A DNA stretch of 62,573 nt from Flavobacterium sp. UBA7680 (GCF_002482975.1 NZ_DLHA01000030.1:1-62573), one strand, 5' to 3'. Counted from the stretch's first letter, positions 43,305 to 52,423 are shown. Made by a program: numbers and translations. The notes: generated by a model not told the origin, from the letters alone.

Positions 43305-45152
43305 ATGAAAAAACTAACCCTTCTAATCTTGTTTCTTACAGCAATAGCCTGCCAGAAAAAAGAACAAACAGAAAAACCAACCAGCGTTGTTGATGAACAC
43401 AGTTATTCTAAACCTGAACTTGCTGTAGTAAAACACCTTGATCTTGACATCAAAGTTGATTTTGACACACAAACTATTTCAGGAAAAGCTTCGTGGACAA
43501 TTGACAACATCAGCAAAGGAAACGAGATTATTTTCGATGAAAACACATTAAACATTACCAAAGTAACTTTAGGCGACGACGAAAAAGAAACCAAATTTGA
43601 ACTTGGAAAAGACGTCGAATTTCACGGAAAACCTCTTCACATTACCATTGAACCAAATACAACCAAAGTAAACATCTATTACAGCACAACTAAAGATGCT
43701 GTTGCATTACAATGGCTTTCACCTGCACAAACTGCAGACAAAAAGAAACCTTTCCTTTTCTCTCAAGGAGAAAGCGTTTGGTCAAGAACATGGATTCCAT
43801 GTCAGGATTCACCGGGAATTCGTTTTACCTATAATGCAAAAGTTACTGTTCCTAAAGATTTATTAGCCGTAATGAGCGCCGTAAATCCGCAGAAGAAAAA
43901 TGATACTGGAGTTTATACTTTTAAACAAGACAAAGCAATTCCGTCATATTTAATGGCAATTGCCGTTGGAGACATTGAATTTCAAGCAATCGACAACAGA
44001 ACCGGAGTTTACGCAGAACCATCAATGCTGAAAAAATCAGCTTGGGAATTTGCTGAACTTGGTAAAATGGTTGTAGCTGCCGAGAAACTTTATGGACCTT
44101 ACCGTTGGGGACGTTACGATGTTTTGGTTTTACCTCCAAGTTTTCCTTACGGAGGAATGGAAAATCCAAACCTAACTTTCTTAACTCCGGGAGTTATCGC
44201 CGGAGACCGTTCATTAACTAGTTTATTAGCACACGAATTAGGTCACAGCTGGAGCGGAAATTTAGTTACAAATGCAACGTGGGATGATATTTGGTTAAAC
44301 GAAGGTTTCACAACTTATGTAGAACACCGCATTGGAGAAGCTATTTTCGGAAAGAAAGAATTTGAAATGCAAAACGTTATCACAAACAAAGAATTAGTTG
44401 ATAATGTAGCAGAATACGGAGACACAAGTCCAGACACGAGACTTAAAGTTTCGCTGACAGGAAGAAACCCTGATGATGGAATCAGTCAAATTCCTTACGT
44501 AAAAGGATATGCCTTTTTAAGAGTTATCGAAAATGCTGTTGGACGTGACAAATTCGATCCGTTCATTAAGAATTATTTTGATTCACATGCTTTCAAATCA
44601 ATTACTACAGAAGATTTCGTGAAATATTTAAACGAAAACCTTATCAAAGGCGACAAAGCATTAGCGGATAAAATCAAATTAGAAGACTGGATTTACAAAC
44701 CGGGAATTCCATCAAATATTCTTCCGGTAAGTTCAGTAGATTTTGATGCTATCGATAAAATCCAAAAAAGCTGGAGAGAAACTGGTGTCGCAGGTTTAAG
44801 CAAAAAAATTACAACTACAGCAGAAAAACAGCACTTTATAGATCATCTTCCGGCCGATATTACAGCAAAAGAAATGGAAGCGATTGACAGTGAATTTAAC
44901 TTTACAAAAGGAGGCAATTTCATCATTAAACGCCAATGGTTTGTTCAGGCACTAATTCACCAATATAAACCTGCCTATCCTGCAATTGAACAATTTTTAA
45001 TTGGAATCAGCAGAACAGGTTCTGTAATGATGCTTTATAAAGAAATGGTTAAAACACCAGAAGGAAAAGTTTGGGCAAATCAAATTTTCGAAAAAGCAAA
45101 ATCTGGTTATCATGCAACAACCATTCAGGCTGTTGAAGGTATTTTGAAATAA
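43305..45152 (+). CDS. M1 family aminopeptidase lipoprotein (leukotriene A4 hydrolase-like)
   Basis: A 615-residue metallopeptidase attached to a membrane as a lipoprotein (lipobox Cys16, LTAIACQKK). It carries the substrate motif GGMEN (FPYGGMENPNL) and the zinc site HELGH (His310, Glu311, His314) with Glu333 in WLNEGF. The helical C-terminal domain (~470-615) is of the LTA4-hydrolase type. It should remove N-terminal residues from peptides in the periplasm or at the surface. ATG 43305 begins the lipoprotein signal; an in-frame ATG 13 codons upstream lies in the preceding terminator region and was rejected. A terminator and repeat element follow. Confidence 0.92.
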   Translation: MKKLTLLILFLTAIACQKKEQTEKPTSVVDEHSYSKPELAVVKHLDLDIKVDFDTQTISGKASWTIDNISKGNEIIFDENTLNITKVTLGDDEKETKFELGKDVEFHGKPLHITIEPNTTKVNIYYSTTKDAVALQWLSPAQTADKKKPFLFSQGESVWSRTWIPCQDSPGIRFTYNAKVTVPKDLLAVMSAVNPQKKNDTGVYTFKQDKAIPSYLMAIAVGDIEFQAIDNRTGVYAEPSMLKKSAWEFAELGKMVVAAEKLYGPYRWGRYDVLVLPPSFPYGGMENPNLTFLTPGVIAGDRSLTSLLAHELGHSWSGNLVTNATWDDIWLNEGFTTYVEHRIGEAIFGKKEFEMQNVITNKELVDNVAEYGDTSPDTRLKVSLTGRNPDDGISQIPYVKGYAFLRVIENAVGRDKFDPFIKNYFDSHAFKSITTEDFVKYLNENLIKGDKALADKIKLEDWIYKPGIPSNILPVSSVDFDAIDKIQKSWRETGVAGLSKKITTTAEKQHFIDHLPADITAKEMEAIDSEFNFTKGGNFIIKRQWFVQALIHQYKPAYPAIEQFLIGISRTGSVMMLYKEMVKTPEGKVWANQIFEKAKSGYHATTIQAVEGILK

Positions 45153-45180
45153 AACAAACACGAATTCCGTGTACAATTTA

Positions 45181-45337
45181 TATCCCGAAGGGATTACATA
45201 TCGGTAGAAAAAATATTATGCATTATGATCATTTGTCCCGTTAGGGACTAAACTATTCGCTGTAATGTATAGTCCCTAACGGGACAATAAAAACGATCGC
45301 AATTTTTTTTCTACCGATATGTAATCCCTTTGGGATA
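45181..45337. repeat. Nested inverted-repeat element
   Basis: Outer arms of 33 bases (45181-45213 and 45305-45337) are reverse complements with one mismatch and begin with TATCCCGAAGGGATTACATA. Inside, 17-base arms TGTCCCGTTAGGGACTA (45234-45250) and their exact reverse complement (45270-45286) form a second palindrome. There is no coding capacity. The arm sequence is one I know as recurrent in Flavobacterium intergenic regions. Confidence 0.8.
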
Positions 45338-45351
45338 AATAATAATTATTT

Positions 45352-45387
45352 AAATCCCCAATTACGAATGTAATTGGGGATTTTTTT
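45352..45387 (+). terminator. Perfect-stem terminator
   Basis: A 14-base perfect stem (45352-45365 with 45370-45383) with a GAAT loop is followed by a T run. It is the likely end of the M1 peptidase transcript, with the repeat element inside its 3' untranslated region. Confidence 0.88.
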
Positions 45388-45519
45388 CATTCAAAAAACA
45401 CCTCAGGGAAAATTGTCCACCACATAGCGTAAATTCTCCATGTTCTAAAATCTGTAATCGTCGCACCTTTGTAATGTCAAAAGACAACAACTAATAAATA
45501 ATATAAAAAATTAAATAAA

Positions 45520-46059
45520 ATGACAAGATTAACAGCATTAAACCCAGACGAAGTAAAAGGAAAAACTAAAGATTTATTCAACGCAGTACAATCAAAATTA
45601 GGTGTAGTTCCAAACATGATGAGAACAATGGGAAATTCACCAGCAGTTCTTGAAGGATATTTAAACTTTAGCGGTGCATTAAGCCACGGAAAATTGAGCG
45701 CAAAAACAGGCGAATTAATTGCCTTAGCAGTTTCAGAAAGCAATTCATGTGATTACTGTGTGGCAGCTCATACTTTTATTGGCGGAAAACTATTAAAAAC
45801 AGACGCACAAGTTTTACAAGACGCAAGAAAAGGAAATTCAGCAGATGCTAAAACAGAAGCTATTTTACAATTAGCTAAAACATTAATCAGCAAAAACGGA
45901 TTAGTAAGTGATGAAGATGTAAACAAAGCCAAAAACGCAGGAGTTTCTGATGCTGAAATTGCAGAAACTGTAGCACATGTAGCATTGAATGTTTTAACAA
46001 ACTACTTCAACAATACTGCTAATACACAAATCGATTTCCCAGAGGTTTCAAGCCTATAA
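45520..46059 (+). CDS. AhpD-like carboxymuconolactone decarboxylase family protein
   Basis: A 179-residue protein of the CMD/AhpD fold. It has the redox motif ExxxCxxCxxxH: Glu73, Cys77, Cys80 and His84 in SESNSCDYCVAAH, the pattern of alkylhydroperoxidase AhpD and its relatives that reduce peroxides using a cysteine pair. The opening (GVVPNMMRTMGNSPAVLEGYLNFS) and the C-terminal helix with NYFNNTANTQIDFP agree with the peroxidase-related subgroup. It is likely a cytoplasmic antioxidant enzyme. An AraC-type regulator lies 92 bases downstream on the same strand. Confidence 0.85.
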   Translation: MTRLTALNPDEVKGKTKDLFNAVQSKLGVVPNMMRTMGNSPAVLEGYLNFSGALSHGKLSAKTGELIALAVSESNSCDYCVAAHTFIGGKLLKTDAQVLQDARKGNSADAKTEAILQLAKTLISKNGLVSDEDVNKAKNAGVSDAEIAETVAHVALNVLTNYFNNTANTQIDFPEVSSL

Positions 46060-46151
46060 CTTCAAAAAGATTCAAACAAAAAACAATTTATAAAGATAGT
46101 TGTGAATTCAATTCATGACTATCTTTATATTTCCAAAAACCACAACAAATC

Positions 46152-47027
46152 ATGAGTCAGAATGTTTTCACTTTAATTAATCCGCAAAATGGAAATTTAG
46201 CTTTTAAACTGCTGCCATTTGATGACAACAGCCATTTTGATCATTTACAGCGAAATAATTTTTTCTCATTAATTTGGGTTACTAAAGGAAAAGGCAAAGT
46301 AAAAGCCGATTTTGCTGAACATCAATTTGAAGAAAACTCACTCCTCGCCTTTTCTCCTTATCAGCCTTTTATGCTTTGCGTAAACGAACCAATTGAAGGA
46401 ATTGCGATTCATTTTCACCCTGATTTTTTCTGCATTCACATGCATCAAAAAGAAGTTTCCTGTAACGGCGTTTTATTCAACAACGTTTACCAGCCGCCAT
46501 ATACCAAAATTACAGAACAAGCAACGCAGACTTTTGCAATGGTTTTAGACCAAATGAAAACTGAAATTCAAAATGCAGAACTAGCACAATACGAATTGCT
46601 TATTTCCTATTTAAAAATCTTTTTAATAACAGCTTCCCGATTAAAAACAGAACAATTAGAAGAAATGAAATCAGTTCCGGATTCTAAAGAACCTGTGATT
46701 CTTCAAAATTTAAAAGACGCTATTGAACTCAACTTCAAAACCAAGCATTCCGCCGGAAATTATGCTGATTTACTGAACATTTCACCTAAAGCTCTGGCAA
46801 AATTATCCAAGAATTATTTCAACAAAACCTTAACCGATTTAATTGCCGAAAGAATCATTATTGAAGCAAAAAGAGAGTTATACATGACCAACAAAACGGT
46901 AAAAGAAATCGCTTATGAATTGGGTTATGACGACGAACATTATTTTAGCCGATTTTTTAAAACAAATGCCGATGTTTCGCCGCAAATTTATCGTGAAACG
47001 GTAGGTTTTGGAAAAATGGAAGCCTAA
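46152..47027 (+). CDS. AraC family transcriptional regulator
   Basis: A 291-residue regulator with an N-terminal cupin-like sensing domain (~1-150, with GKGKVKADF and GIAIHFHPDFF) and a C-terminal double HTH (~195-288: SAGNYADLLNISPKALAKLSKNYF and TVKEIAYELGYDDEHYFSRFFKTN). The effector is unknown. It may control the upstream AhpD-like gene; it is unusual in lying downstream of, and parallel to, that gene. Its stop overlaps the stop of the convergent glycosyltransferase by two bases. Confidence 0.87.
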   Translation: MSQNVFTLINPQNGNLAFKLLPFDDNSHFDHLQRNNFFSLIWVTKGKGKVKADFAEHQFEENSLLAFSPYQPFMLCVNEPIEGIAIHFHPDFFCIHMHQKEVSCNGVLFNNVYQPPYTKITEQATQTFAMVLDQMKTEIQNAELAQYELLISYLKIFLITASRLKTEQLEEMKSVPDSKEPVILQNLKDAIELNFKTKHSAGNYADLLNISPKALAKLSKNYFNKTLTDLIAERIIIEAKRELYMTNKTVKEIAYELGYDDEHYFSRFFKTNADVSPQIYRETVGFGKMEA

Positions 47028-48268
47028 TTTTTATTCTTCGCTTCAATCCATTTTGACATATACATTGTGCTTTTATAGGCGTGATGCTGCAATAAATTCC
47101 CCATAAAATTATGAAGTCGATGGCTTTTGGAATCCATTAATAATGAATTCACCAAAGACACTAATTCATCTGAATATTTATCCTTCTGATAACATTCATT
47201 AATAATAGCAATGCCGTTTTTTTGAGTTTCTTTCCAAAGATTTTCATCCTGATAAAGTGCAATTGCTTTTTTAGCAAATTCAGAAGCATCATCTTCAACA
47301 AATCCGTTCCATGGCAAATTAGCATGCATCGCTTCTGAACCAATTGAAGTCGTTATACTTGGCGTTCCACATTGCATCGCTTCTAATAATTTTCCTTTTA
47401 AACCAGCTCCAAAACGAATTGGCGCCAGAACAACTCGTGCTTTTTTTACTACTTCAATTGCATCTTCTGCCCTTCCCATAATAAAAAATCCATTTTTAGG
47501 CTGATGCAATTGCAATACTTTTTGCGACGGATACGCGCCATAAACTTCTAAAACAGCTTCTGGAAAATCTTTTTTTATTGAAGGCCAAATCGCTTCTTTT
47601 AAATATTGAACCGTATTCCAATTGGGTTCATGAAGAAAATTTCCAATAAAAACAAAATTCTTGCGATCTTCAAACGAAGGTAATTTCGAAAGATCATTCT
47701 CAGATATTTTATCAACCAGAAAAGGAAGATAGAAAAGCAAATCTTTGTTTATTCTGAAAACATCTTGCAGGATATTCATTTCAAATTCAGAAATAATTAG
47801 GGATAAATCACATCTTAAAATACTGGCGATTTCACGTTTTGCTACTTCTTCAGAAAACAAATCTACTATTTCAAAATTTCGATTTTCTTTAAAAGCTTTC
47901 TGCCTTGCTGTTCGCAGACAATGCAAATCTTCTGTATCTAAAATTCGGATTGCATTCGGGCAGTTTTCTGTTACTCTCCAACCAAATTGTTCTTCGATCA
48001 TAAAACGATCAAACAAAACAACATCTGGATTTAAATCCATTATAAAATCATCAAAACTGGCAGAATTAAGTTCGATACTTTTTTTGGTAACACCAAATTC
48101 AGATAAATCAACCATAAAATCACTGTCCAGAGCCGCACTTACAAATGTAATTTCAAATTCATTTTGTTTAAAAATGGAAATTAACTGCATCATCCTTCCG
48201 CCTGCCGCAGAAGAATTTGGCTCAGGCCAGACAAACCCAATTATAAGAAGTTTTTTTATCTGATTCAT
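47024..48268 (-). CDS. Glycosyltransferase, family 4-like
   Basis: A 414-residue GT-B glycosyltransferase. The N-terminal domain opens KKLLIIGFVWPEPNSSAAGGRMMQLI, as in GT4 enzymes that bind the acceptor there. The C-terminal donor domain has NFVFIGNFLHEPNWNTV, the LEVYGAYPSQ strand and the E-x7-E region GLKGKLLEAMQCGTPSITTSIGSEAM. The donor sugar and acceptor are unknown. A lone gene, convergent with the AraC regulator, so it is not obviously part of a polysaccharide cluster. Start at ATG 48268; no alternative is better. Confidence 0.82.
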   Translation of the reverse strand: MNQIKKLLIIGFVWPEPNSSAAGGRMMQLISIFKQNEFEITFVSAALDSDFMVDLSEFGVTKKSIELNSASFDDFIMDLNPDVVLFDRFMIEEQFGWRVTENCPNAIRILDTEDLHCLRTARQKAFKENRNFEIVDLFSEEVAKREIASILRCDLSLIISEFEMNILQDVFRINKDLLFYLPFLVDKISENDLSKLPSFEDRKNFVFIGNFLHEPNWNTVQYLKEAIWPSIKKDFPEAVLEVYGAYPSQKVLQLHQPKNGFFIMGRAEDAIEVVKKARVVLAPIRFGAGLKGKLLEAMQCGTPSITTSIGSEAMHANLPWNGFVEDDASEFAKKAIALYQDENLWKETQKNGIAIINECYQKDKYSDELVSLVNSLLMDSKSHRLHNFMGNLLQHHAYKSTMYMSKWIEAKNKN

Positions 48269-48350
48269 GGTTATTTATTTTAACATACAAAATAATGCTT
48301 TTTTCAGCGCAATCGCACGACATTTCCTGACTTTTAGTAATAAAAATCAC

Positions 48351-48358
48351 TAATTTTG
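48351..48358 (+). promoter_or_regulatory. Putative -7 box for miaE
   Basis: TAATTTTG matches TAnnTTTG and lies 23 bases upstream of ATG 48382. No clear -33 TTG was found at the expected distance. Confidence 0.4.
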
Positions 48359-48381
48359 CAAGAATTAAATGCTGGGAAATT

Positions 48382-48963
48382 ATGTTGGGATTAAAATTAG
48401 CTACAGACCCTCGCTGGGTCAATATCGTCGAGTCAAATATTGAAGAAATTTTAACTGATCATGCATGGTGCGAACAAAAAGCAGCTTCAAATGCAATCAG
48501 TATCGTGACTTACAACTCTGAATTAGAAGAATTAGTTACCGAAATGCTTGTAATTGCCCGCGAAGAACTGGAGCATTTACAAATGGTTCATGATGTTATA
48601 AAAAAACGTGGTCTTACTTTAGGACGCGAACGAAAAGACCATTATGTAAATGAGCTTTTTAAATTCATGAAAAAAGACGGCAGCCGACGTGATGCGCTCT
48701 GCGATCGTTTATTATTTTCGGCCATGATCGAAGCCCGCAGCTGTGAGCGTTTTAAAGTACTTTCTGAAAACATAAAAGACGAAGAATTAGCTAAATTCTA
48801 CCGCGATTTAATGATTTCTGAAGCCGGACATTATACTACTTTTTTAGGATTCGCCAGAAAATACCAAGACAATATCGACATCGATAAACGATGGAAAGAA
48901 TGGATTGAATATGAAGGTTCTATTATTACCAATTACGGTAAATCAGAAACCGTTCACGGATAA
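48382..48963 (+). CDS. miaE: tRNA-(ms[2]io[6]A)-hydroxylase, MiaE
   Basis: A 193-residue non-haem di-iron enzyme of the ferritin-like fold that hydroxylates the isopentenyl group of ms2i6A at position 37 of tRNA. Metal-ligand helices are visible: DHAWCEQKAASNA, AREELEHLQMVH (ExxH), IEARSCERFK, and SEAGHYTTFLGFA (ExxH). Length is the usual one for bacterial MiaE. It stands as a single gene or leads into the AsmA-family gene 44 bases downstream. It is expected to act with MiaA and MiaB, which are not in this window. Confidence 0.9.
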   Translation: MLGLKLATDPRWVNIVESNIEEILTDHAWCEQKAASNAISIVTYNSELEELVTEMLVIAREELEHLQMVHDVIKKRGLTLGRERKDHYVNELFKFMKKDGSRRDALCDRLLFSAMIEARSCERFKVLSENIKDEELAKFYRDLMISEAGHYTTFLGFARKYQDNIDIDKRWKEWIEYEGSIITNYGKSETVHG

Positions 48964-49007
48964 ACTACGCTCTTTTTCACTCTATTATTTAAACACCACA
49001 AATTGCT

Positions 49008-51764
49008 ATGCAAAAAAGTAAATCCAGATCAATCGTATTCAAAATTGCGAAGTATATAGGGATAACTTTCGCTGTTATTTTAGCACTATTATTTTTAACG
49101 CCAATCGTTTTTGAGGATCAGATAAAAGAACAGATCAAAAAAACAGCCAACGAAAGACTAAGCGCAGAATTGAATTATTCTGATGTTTCAGTTTCGTTTT
49201 TTCGTCATTTTCCGTCACTGACTTTAACTTTAGACAATTTGAGTCTTAACGGTTCAGCGCCATACAAAAACGAAAAATTCATTACGGCAAAAGAGGTTTC
49301 TTTTGGAATAAATGTAGCCAGTTTAATTTTTAGTAAATCGGTAAAAATTGACCAGATTTATTTATCAGATTCGTTTATCAATGTAAAAGTTAACCCAAAC
49401 GGAGAAGCCAATTACAACATTTATAAATCCCAGGCCAAAGCCACAGAAACAAAAGACAGTACAGATACCGCTTTAAAACTGGAAAGAATTGAGATTTTAA
49501 ACAGTAAGATTATCTATGATGACAAATCAACAAAAGTTCATTTTGACGCTTTAGGCTTTAATTATTTAGGAAAAGGCGATTTGAATAAGGCGGTTTTCGA
49601 TTTATCTTCAAAAGCAAAAATCGAAAAGTTAAATATCATTTATGAAGATGAACCGTATTTAATGAATAAAAAAATTGATGCCGATTTAATTACCAAAGTA
49701 AACATTAACTCTTTATCCTTTTTCTTCCAGCAGAACAACTTAAAAATCAATCAGCTTTTGGTCGATTTTAAAGGGAAATTTGATATTTTGAAAGATGGTT
49801 ACAATATGGATTTTGTCATTAAATCTGATAACAGTGATTTGTACGATGTATTTACAGCTTTTCCGCCAAAATACATTACATGGCTTTCTAAAACAGAATT
49901 AAAAGGAAATACGACTTTGCTTTTTACCTTAAAAGGGGATTATATTACTTCGCAAAATATTGCTCCAGATTTAAATCTTGACGTAAAAATCGACAACGGA
50001 TTTGTGAATTATAACAAAAGTGCATTTCCGGTTTCTAATTTAAATTTTGAAGTAAAAACAAAAGTTCCGTCTTTAAATCCGGATCTTTTAACGGTTGATG
50101 CTAAAAACTTATCCTTAAATATTAATAAGGATTATATAAAATCTAAATTCTTTGTAAAAGGTGTAAACGCGCCAGAAATTAATGCCGATTTTAAAGCTAA
50201 AATCGACCTTAGCAAACTAACAAAAGCACTTGGAATTCCAGATATTGAATTAAAAGGTTCTTTAGCCGGAGATATTCAGGCAAATGGAAAATTCGATCAA
50301 AAAAATAAACTTTTCCCTGTTACAAAAGGTGTTTTTGATTTAGAAAATGGGTATGTGAAAACAAAATACTATCCAAATCCAATTACCAATATTACTATAA
50401 AATCTAAAATCGACAATCAAAAAGGAACTTTTGACGATTTAAAAATAAAACTAAAACCTGCTCAATTTACTTTTGAAGGAAAACCTGTTTTTGTAGAAGC
50501 TGATTTAAGTGATTTTAATGATTTAGCTTACGATATTAAAGCAAAAGGAGAACTGGATGTAAACAGAATCTATAAAGTTTTCTCTCAAAAAGGATTAGAT
50601 TTAGATGGTTTCGTAAAAGCTGATTTAGTTTTAAAAGGAAAACAAAGCGATGCCGAAAAAGGAAACTACAGCAAATTGTATAACAAAGGAACGCTTGAGT
50701 TAAGAAATATTGGGATTGCATCAGAATATCTGCCAAAAAAATTCATTATCAAAGAAGGGATTTTCAAAATCAATCAGGATAAAATGTCGTTTAATAATTT
50801 CACGGCAGCATACGGACAATCTGATTTTAAAATGAATGGTTATCTTCAAAATGTTTTCAATTATGCTACAACAAATACAGGAGTTTTAAAAGGTTCTTTT
50901 AATGTTTCGGCAAGATATATTAATGTTGATGAATTTATGTCGAATACATCAGCAGATGCTTCTGTAACAAAAAATGCAGCTCCAAAACCAGAAACAAAAA
51001 CCGAAGCTGCACAAACTGGCGTTATTATTATTCCAACAAATCTGAATTTACAATTATTAGCCAATGCCCAAAAAGTAAATTTCGATAAGTTAAACCTTCA
51101 AAATGCAACGGGTAATTTAACCATGAACAAAGGTAAATTGACGATGCAAAATACCGGATTTGATTTAATTGGCTGTAAGGTTGCCATGAATGCGAATTAT
51201 CAAGCTGTAACGCCGCAAAAAGCAAATTTTGATTATTCTATAAAAGCATCTGACTTTGACATTAAAAGAGCGTACAACGAAATTGAAGTTTTTAGAAAAA
51301 TGGCAAGCGCTGCTGAAAAAGCCCAGGGAATTGTTTCGTTAGATTATCAATTAAAAGGGCGTTTAAACGGAAATATGGAACCTGTTTATCCTTCGCTTGT
51401 TGGCGGTGGAACACTTTCTGTAAAAGATGTAAAAGTACGAGGATTGAAAATGTTTAATGCTGTAAGCAAACAAACCAGTTCTGAATCGATGAAGAATCCT
51501 GATGTTTCAAAAGTAGACATCAAAAGTACGATCAAGAATAATATTATGACCGTAGAACGCTTTAAATTTAAGTTTGCGGGCTTTAGACCAAGAATTGAAG
51601 GAACAACAAGCTTAGACGGAAAATTGAATTTAAAAATGCGTTTAGGTTTACCTCCATTGGGAATATTTGGAATCCCGTTAACTGTTACCGGAACTCAGGA
51701 TAATCCTAAAGTAAAAGTGGGACGTAAAACTGAGGATTTGGAGGAGACTAAGGATACTGAATAA
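49008..51764 (+). CDS. AsmA family protein
   Basis: A 918-residue protein with one N-terminal membrane helix (YIGITFAVILALLFLTPIVF) and a long periplasmic region of repeated beta-strands. The N-terminal AsmA segment (SAELNYSDVSVSFFRHFPSLTLTLDNLSLNG) and a C-terminal AsmA_2-like region (~740-900, VDIKSTIKNNIMTVERFKFKFAGFRPRIEGTTSLDG) are recognised. Family members form grooves thought to carry phospholipid between the inner and outer membrane. An Ala/Thr-rich spacer lies near residue 655. A charged tail of Asp, Glu and Lys closes it. Terminator hairpin follows. Confidence 0.85.
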   Translation: MQKSKSRSIVFKIAKYIGITFAVILALLFLTPIVFEDQIKEQIKKTANERLSAELNYSDVSVSFFRHFPSLTLTLDNLSLNGSAPYKNEKFITAKEVSFGINVASLIFSKSVKIDQIYLSDSFINVKVNPNGEANYNIYKSQAKATETKDSTDTALKLERIEILNSKIIYDDKSTKVHFDALGFNYLGKGDLNKAVFDLSSKAKIEKLNIIYEDEPYLMNKKIDADLITKVNINSLSFFFQQNNLKINQLLVDFKGKFDILKDGYNMDFVIKSDNSDLYDVFTAFPPKYITWLSKTELKGNTTLLFTLKGDYITSQNIAPDLNLDVKIDNGFVNYNKSAFPVSNLNFEVKTKVPSLNPDLLTVDAKNLSLNINKDYIKSKFFVKGVNAPEINADFKAKIDLSKLTKALGIPDIELKGSLAGDIQANGKFDQKNKLFPVTKGVFDLENGYVKTKYYPNPITNITIKSKIDNQKGTFDDLKIKLKPAQFTFEGKPVFVEADLSDFNDLAYDIKAKGELDVNRIYKVFSQKGLDLDGFVKADLVLKGKQSDAEKGNYSKLYNKGTLELRNIGIASEYLPKKFIIKEGIFKINQDKMSFNNFTAAYGQSDFKMNGYLQNVFNYATTNTGVLKGSFNVSARYINVDEFMSNTSADASVTKNAAPKPETKTEAAQTGVIIIPTNLNLQLLANAQKVNFDKLNLQNATGNLTMNKGKLTMQNTGFDLIGCKVAMNANYQAVTPQKANFDYSIKASDFDIKRAYNEIEVFRKMASAAEKAQGIVSLDYQLKGRLNGNMEPVYPSLVGGGTLSVKDVKVRGLKMFNAVSKQTSSESMKNPDVSKVDIKSTIKNNIMTVERFKFKFAGFRPRIEGTTSLDGKLNLKMRLGLPPLGIFGIPLTVTGTQDNPKVKVGRKTEDLEETKDTE

Positions 51765-51834
51765 GATAAATTTAAAATTTCAATTTTCTAAATTCCAAAT
51801 TCCAATTCTCATCAGTTTAGAATAAATCTTATAG

Positions 51835-51872
51835 ACCTTTGTCAAAGTTTAAAACTTTGACAAAGGTTTTTT
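51835..51872 (+). terminator. Terminator after the AsmA-family gene
   Basis: A 16-base perfect stem (51835-51850 with 51852-51867) with a one-base centre, followed by TTTTTT. The core TTTGTCAAAGTTTAAAACTT also forms the terminator at 56599. Confidence 0.82.
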
Positions 51873-51880
51873 TGCGATTT

Positions 51881-52102
51881 GTCATTGCGAGGAACGAAGC
51901 AATCTCCGCATGAAACTCTATAAAGAAATTCGACAATGTTAGTTAGACCTGACAGGTTTTAAAAACCTGTCAGGTCTTGCTTTACGTTTATCAAACTCAA
52001 CAATAAAAACCAATCTTCGCCATTGCGAGGAACGAAGCAACCGCACTAACAATGACCCGCAATTGATTTAGCTCGTGAGATTGCTTCGTTCCTCGCAATG
52101 AC
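51881..52102. repeat. Inverted-repeat-bounded element
   Basis: The left end (51881-51905, GTCATTGCGAGGAACGAAGC...) and right end (52078-52102) are exact 25-base reverse complements. A third copy of CATTGCGAGGAACGAAGCAA lies inside at 52021-52040. The interior also has a 15-base palindrome around ACCTGACAGGTTT. No protein is encoded. Confidence 0.72.
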
Positions 52103-52110
52103 TAAAAACA

Positions 52111-52141
52111 AAAAACCCGATCTTTTCAGAACGGGTTTTTT
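52111..52141 (-). terminator. Terminator downstream of rpmA
   Basis: AAAAACCCG and CGGGTTTTT form a stem with a partly paired loop and T runs on either strand. It lies 22 bases beyond the rpmA stop on the minus strand. Confidence 0.75.
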
Positions 52142-52162
52142 ATAAAAAGTAAATCTTGTTAA

Positions 52163-52423
52163 TTATGCCTCGAAAGGAATAATAGAAACATAAGATTTGT
52201 TATCTCTTTTCTTTTGGAACTTAACAACTCCAGCTACTCTTGCGTGTAGTGTGTGATCTTTACTAATGTAAACATTTTCACCTGGATTGTGTTTTGAACC
52301 TCTTTGTCTAACGATGATGTTCCCAGCAATAGCAGCTTGTCCACCATAAATCTTAACGCCTAAACGTTTTGATTCTGATTCTCTACCATTCTTCGAACTA
52401 CCGACACCTTTCTTGTGAGCCAT
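52163..52423 (-). CDS. rpmA: 50S ribosomal protein L27
   Basis: An 86-residue ribosomal protein of the large subunit, near the peptidyl transferase centre. It begins MAHKKGVGSSKNGRES and contains the conserved RLGVKIYGGQAAIAGNIIVRQRG and NVYISKDHTLHARVAGVVKF. The N-terminus has no Firmicutes-type cleavable extension. It follows rplU by 24 bases in the usual rplU-rpmA order. Confidence 0.97.
   Translation of the reverse strand: MAHKKGVGSSKNGRESESKRLGVKIYGGQAAIAGNIIVRQRGSKHNPGENVYISKDHTLHARVAGVVKFQKKRDNKSYVSIIPFEA

Larger units (their letters stand above)
45153..45519. other. Gene-free stretch: repeat element, terminator and promoter region
   Basis: The 367 bases hold a nested inverted-repeat element (45181-45337), a terminator (45352-45387), and about 130 bases of unstructured AT-rich sequence before the AhpD-like gene. 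A CACCTTTG (45464-45471), one base off the -7 consensus, is the only promoter candidate seen for that gene. Confidence 0.6.
51765..52162. other. Gene-free stretch filled with hairpins and repeats
   Basis: The 398 bases contain the AsmA terminator, a 25-base perfect inverted repeat pair bounding 51881-52102, an internal 15-base palindrome (51945-51959 with 51963-51977) and the rpmA terminator. I see no coding sequence. Confidence 0.7.

Noticed and set aside
45181..45337. Possible CRISPR-like or attachment-site structure
   Set aside because: There are only two pairs of inverted arms, no regular direct repeats with spacers, no cas or integrase genes nearby.
47745..48263. 172-codon plus-strand frame opposite the glycosyltransferase gene
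   Set aside because: The minus-strand frame has clear GT-B motifs; the plus frame is Ser/Ile/Lys-rich without any domain signal.
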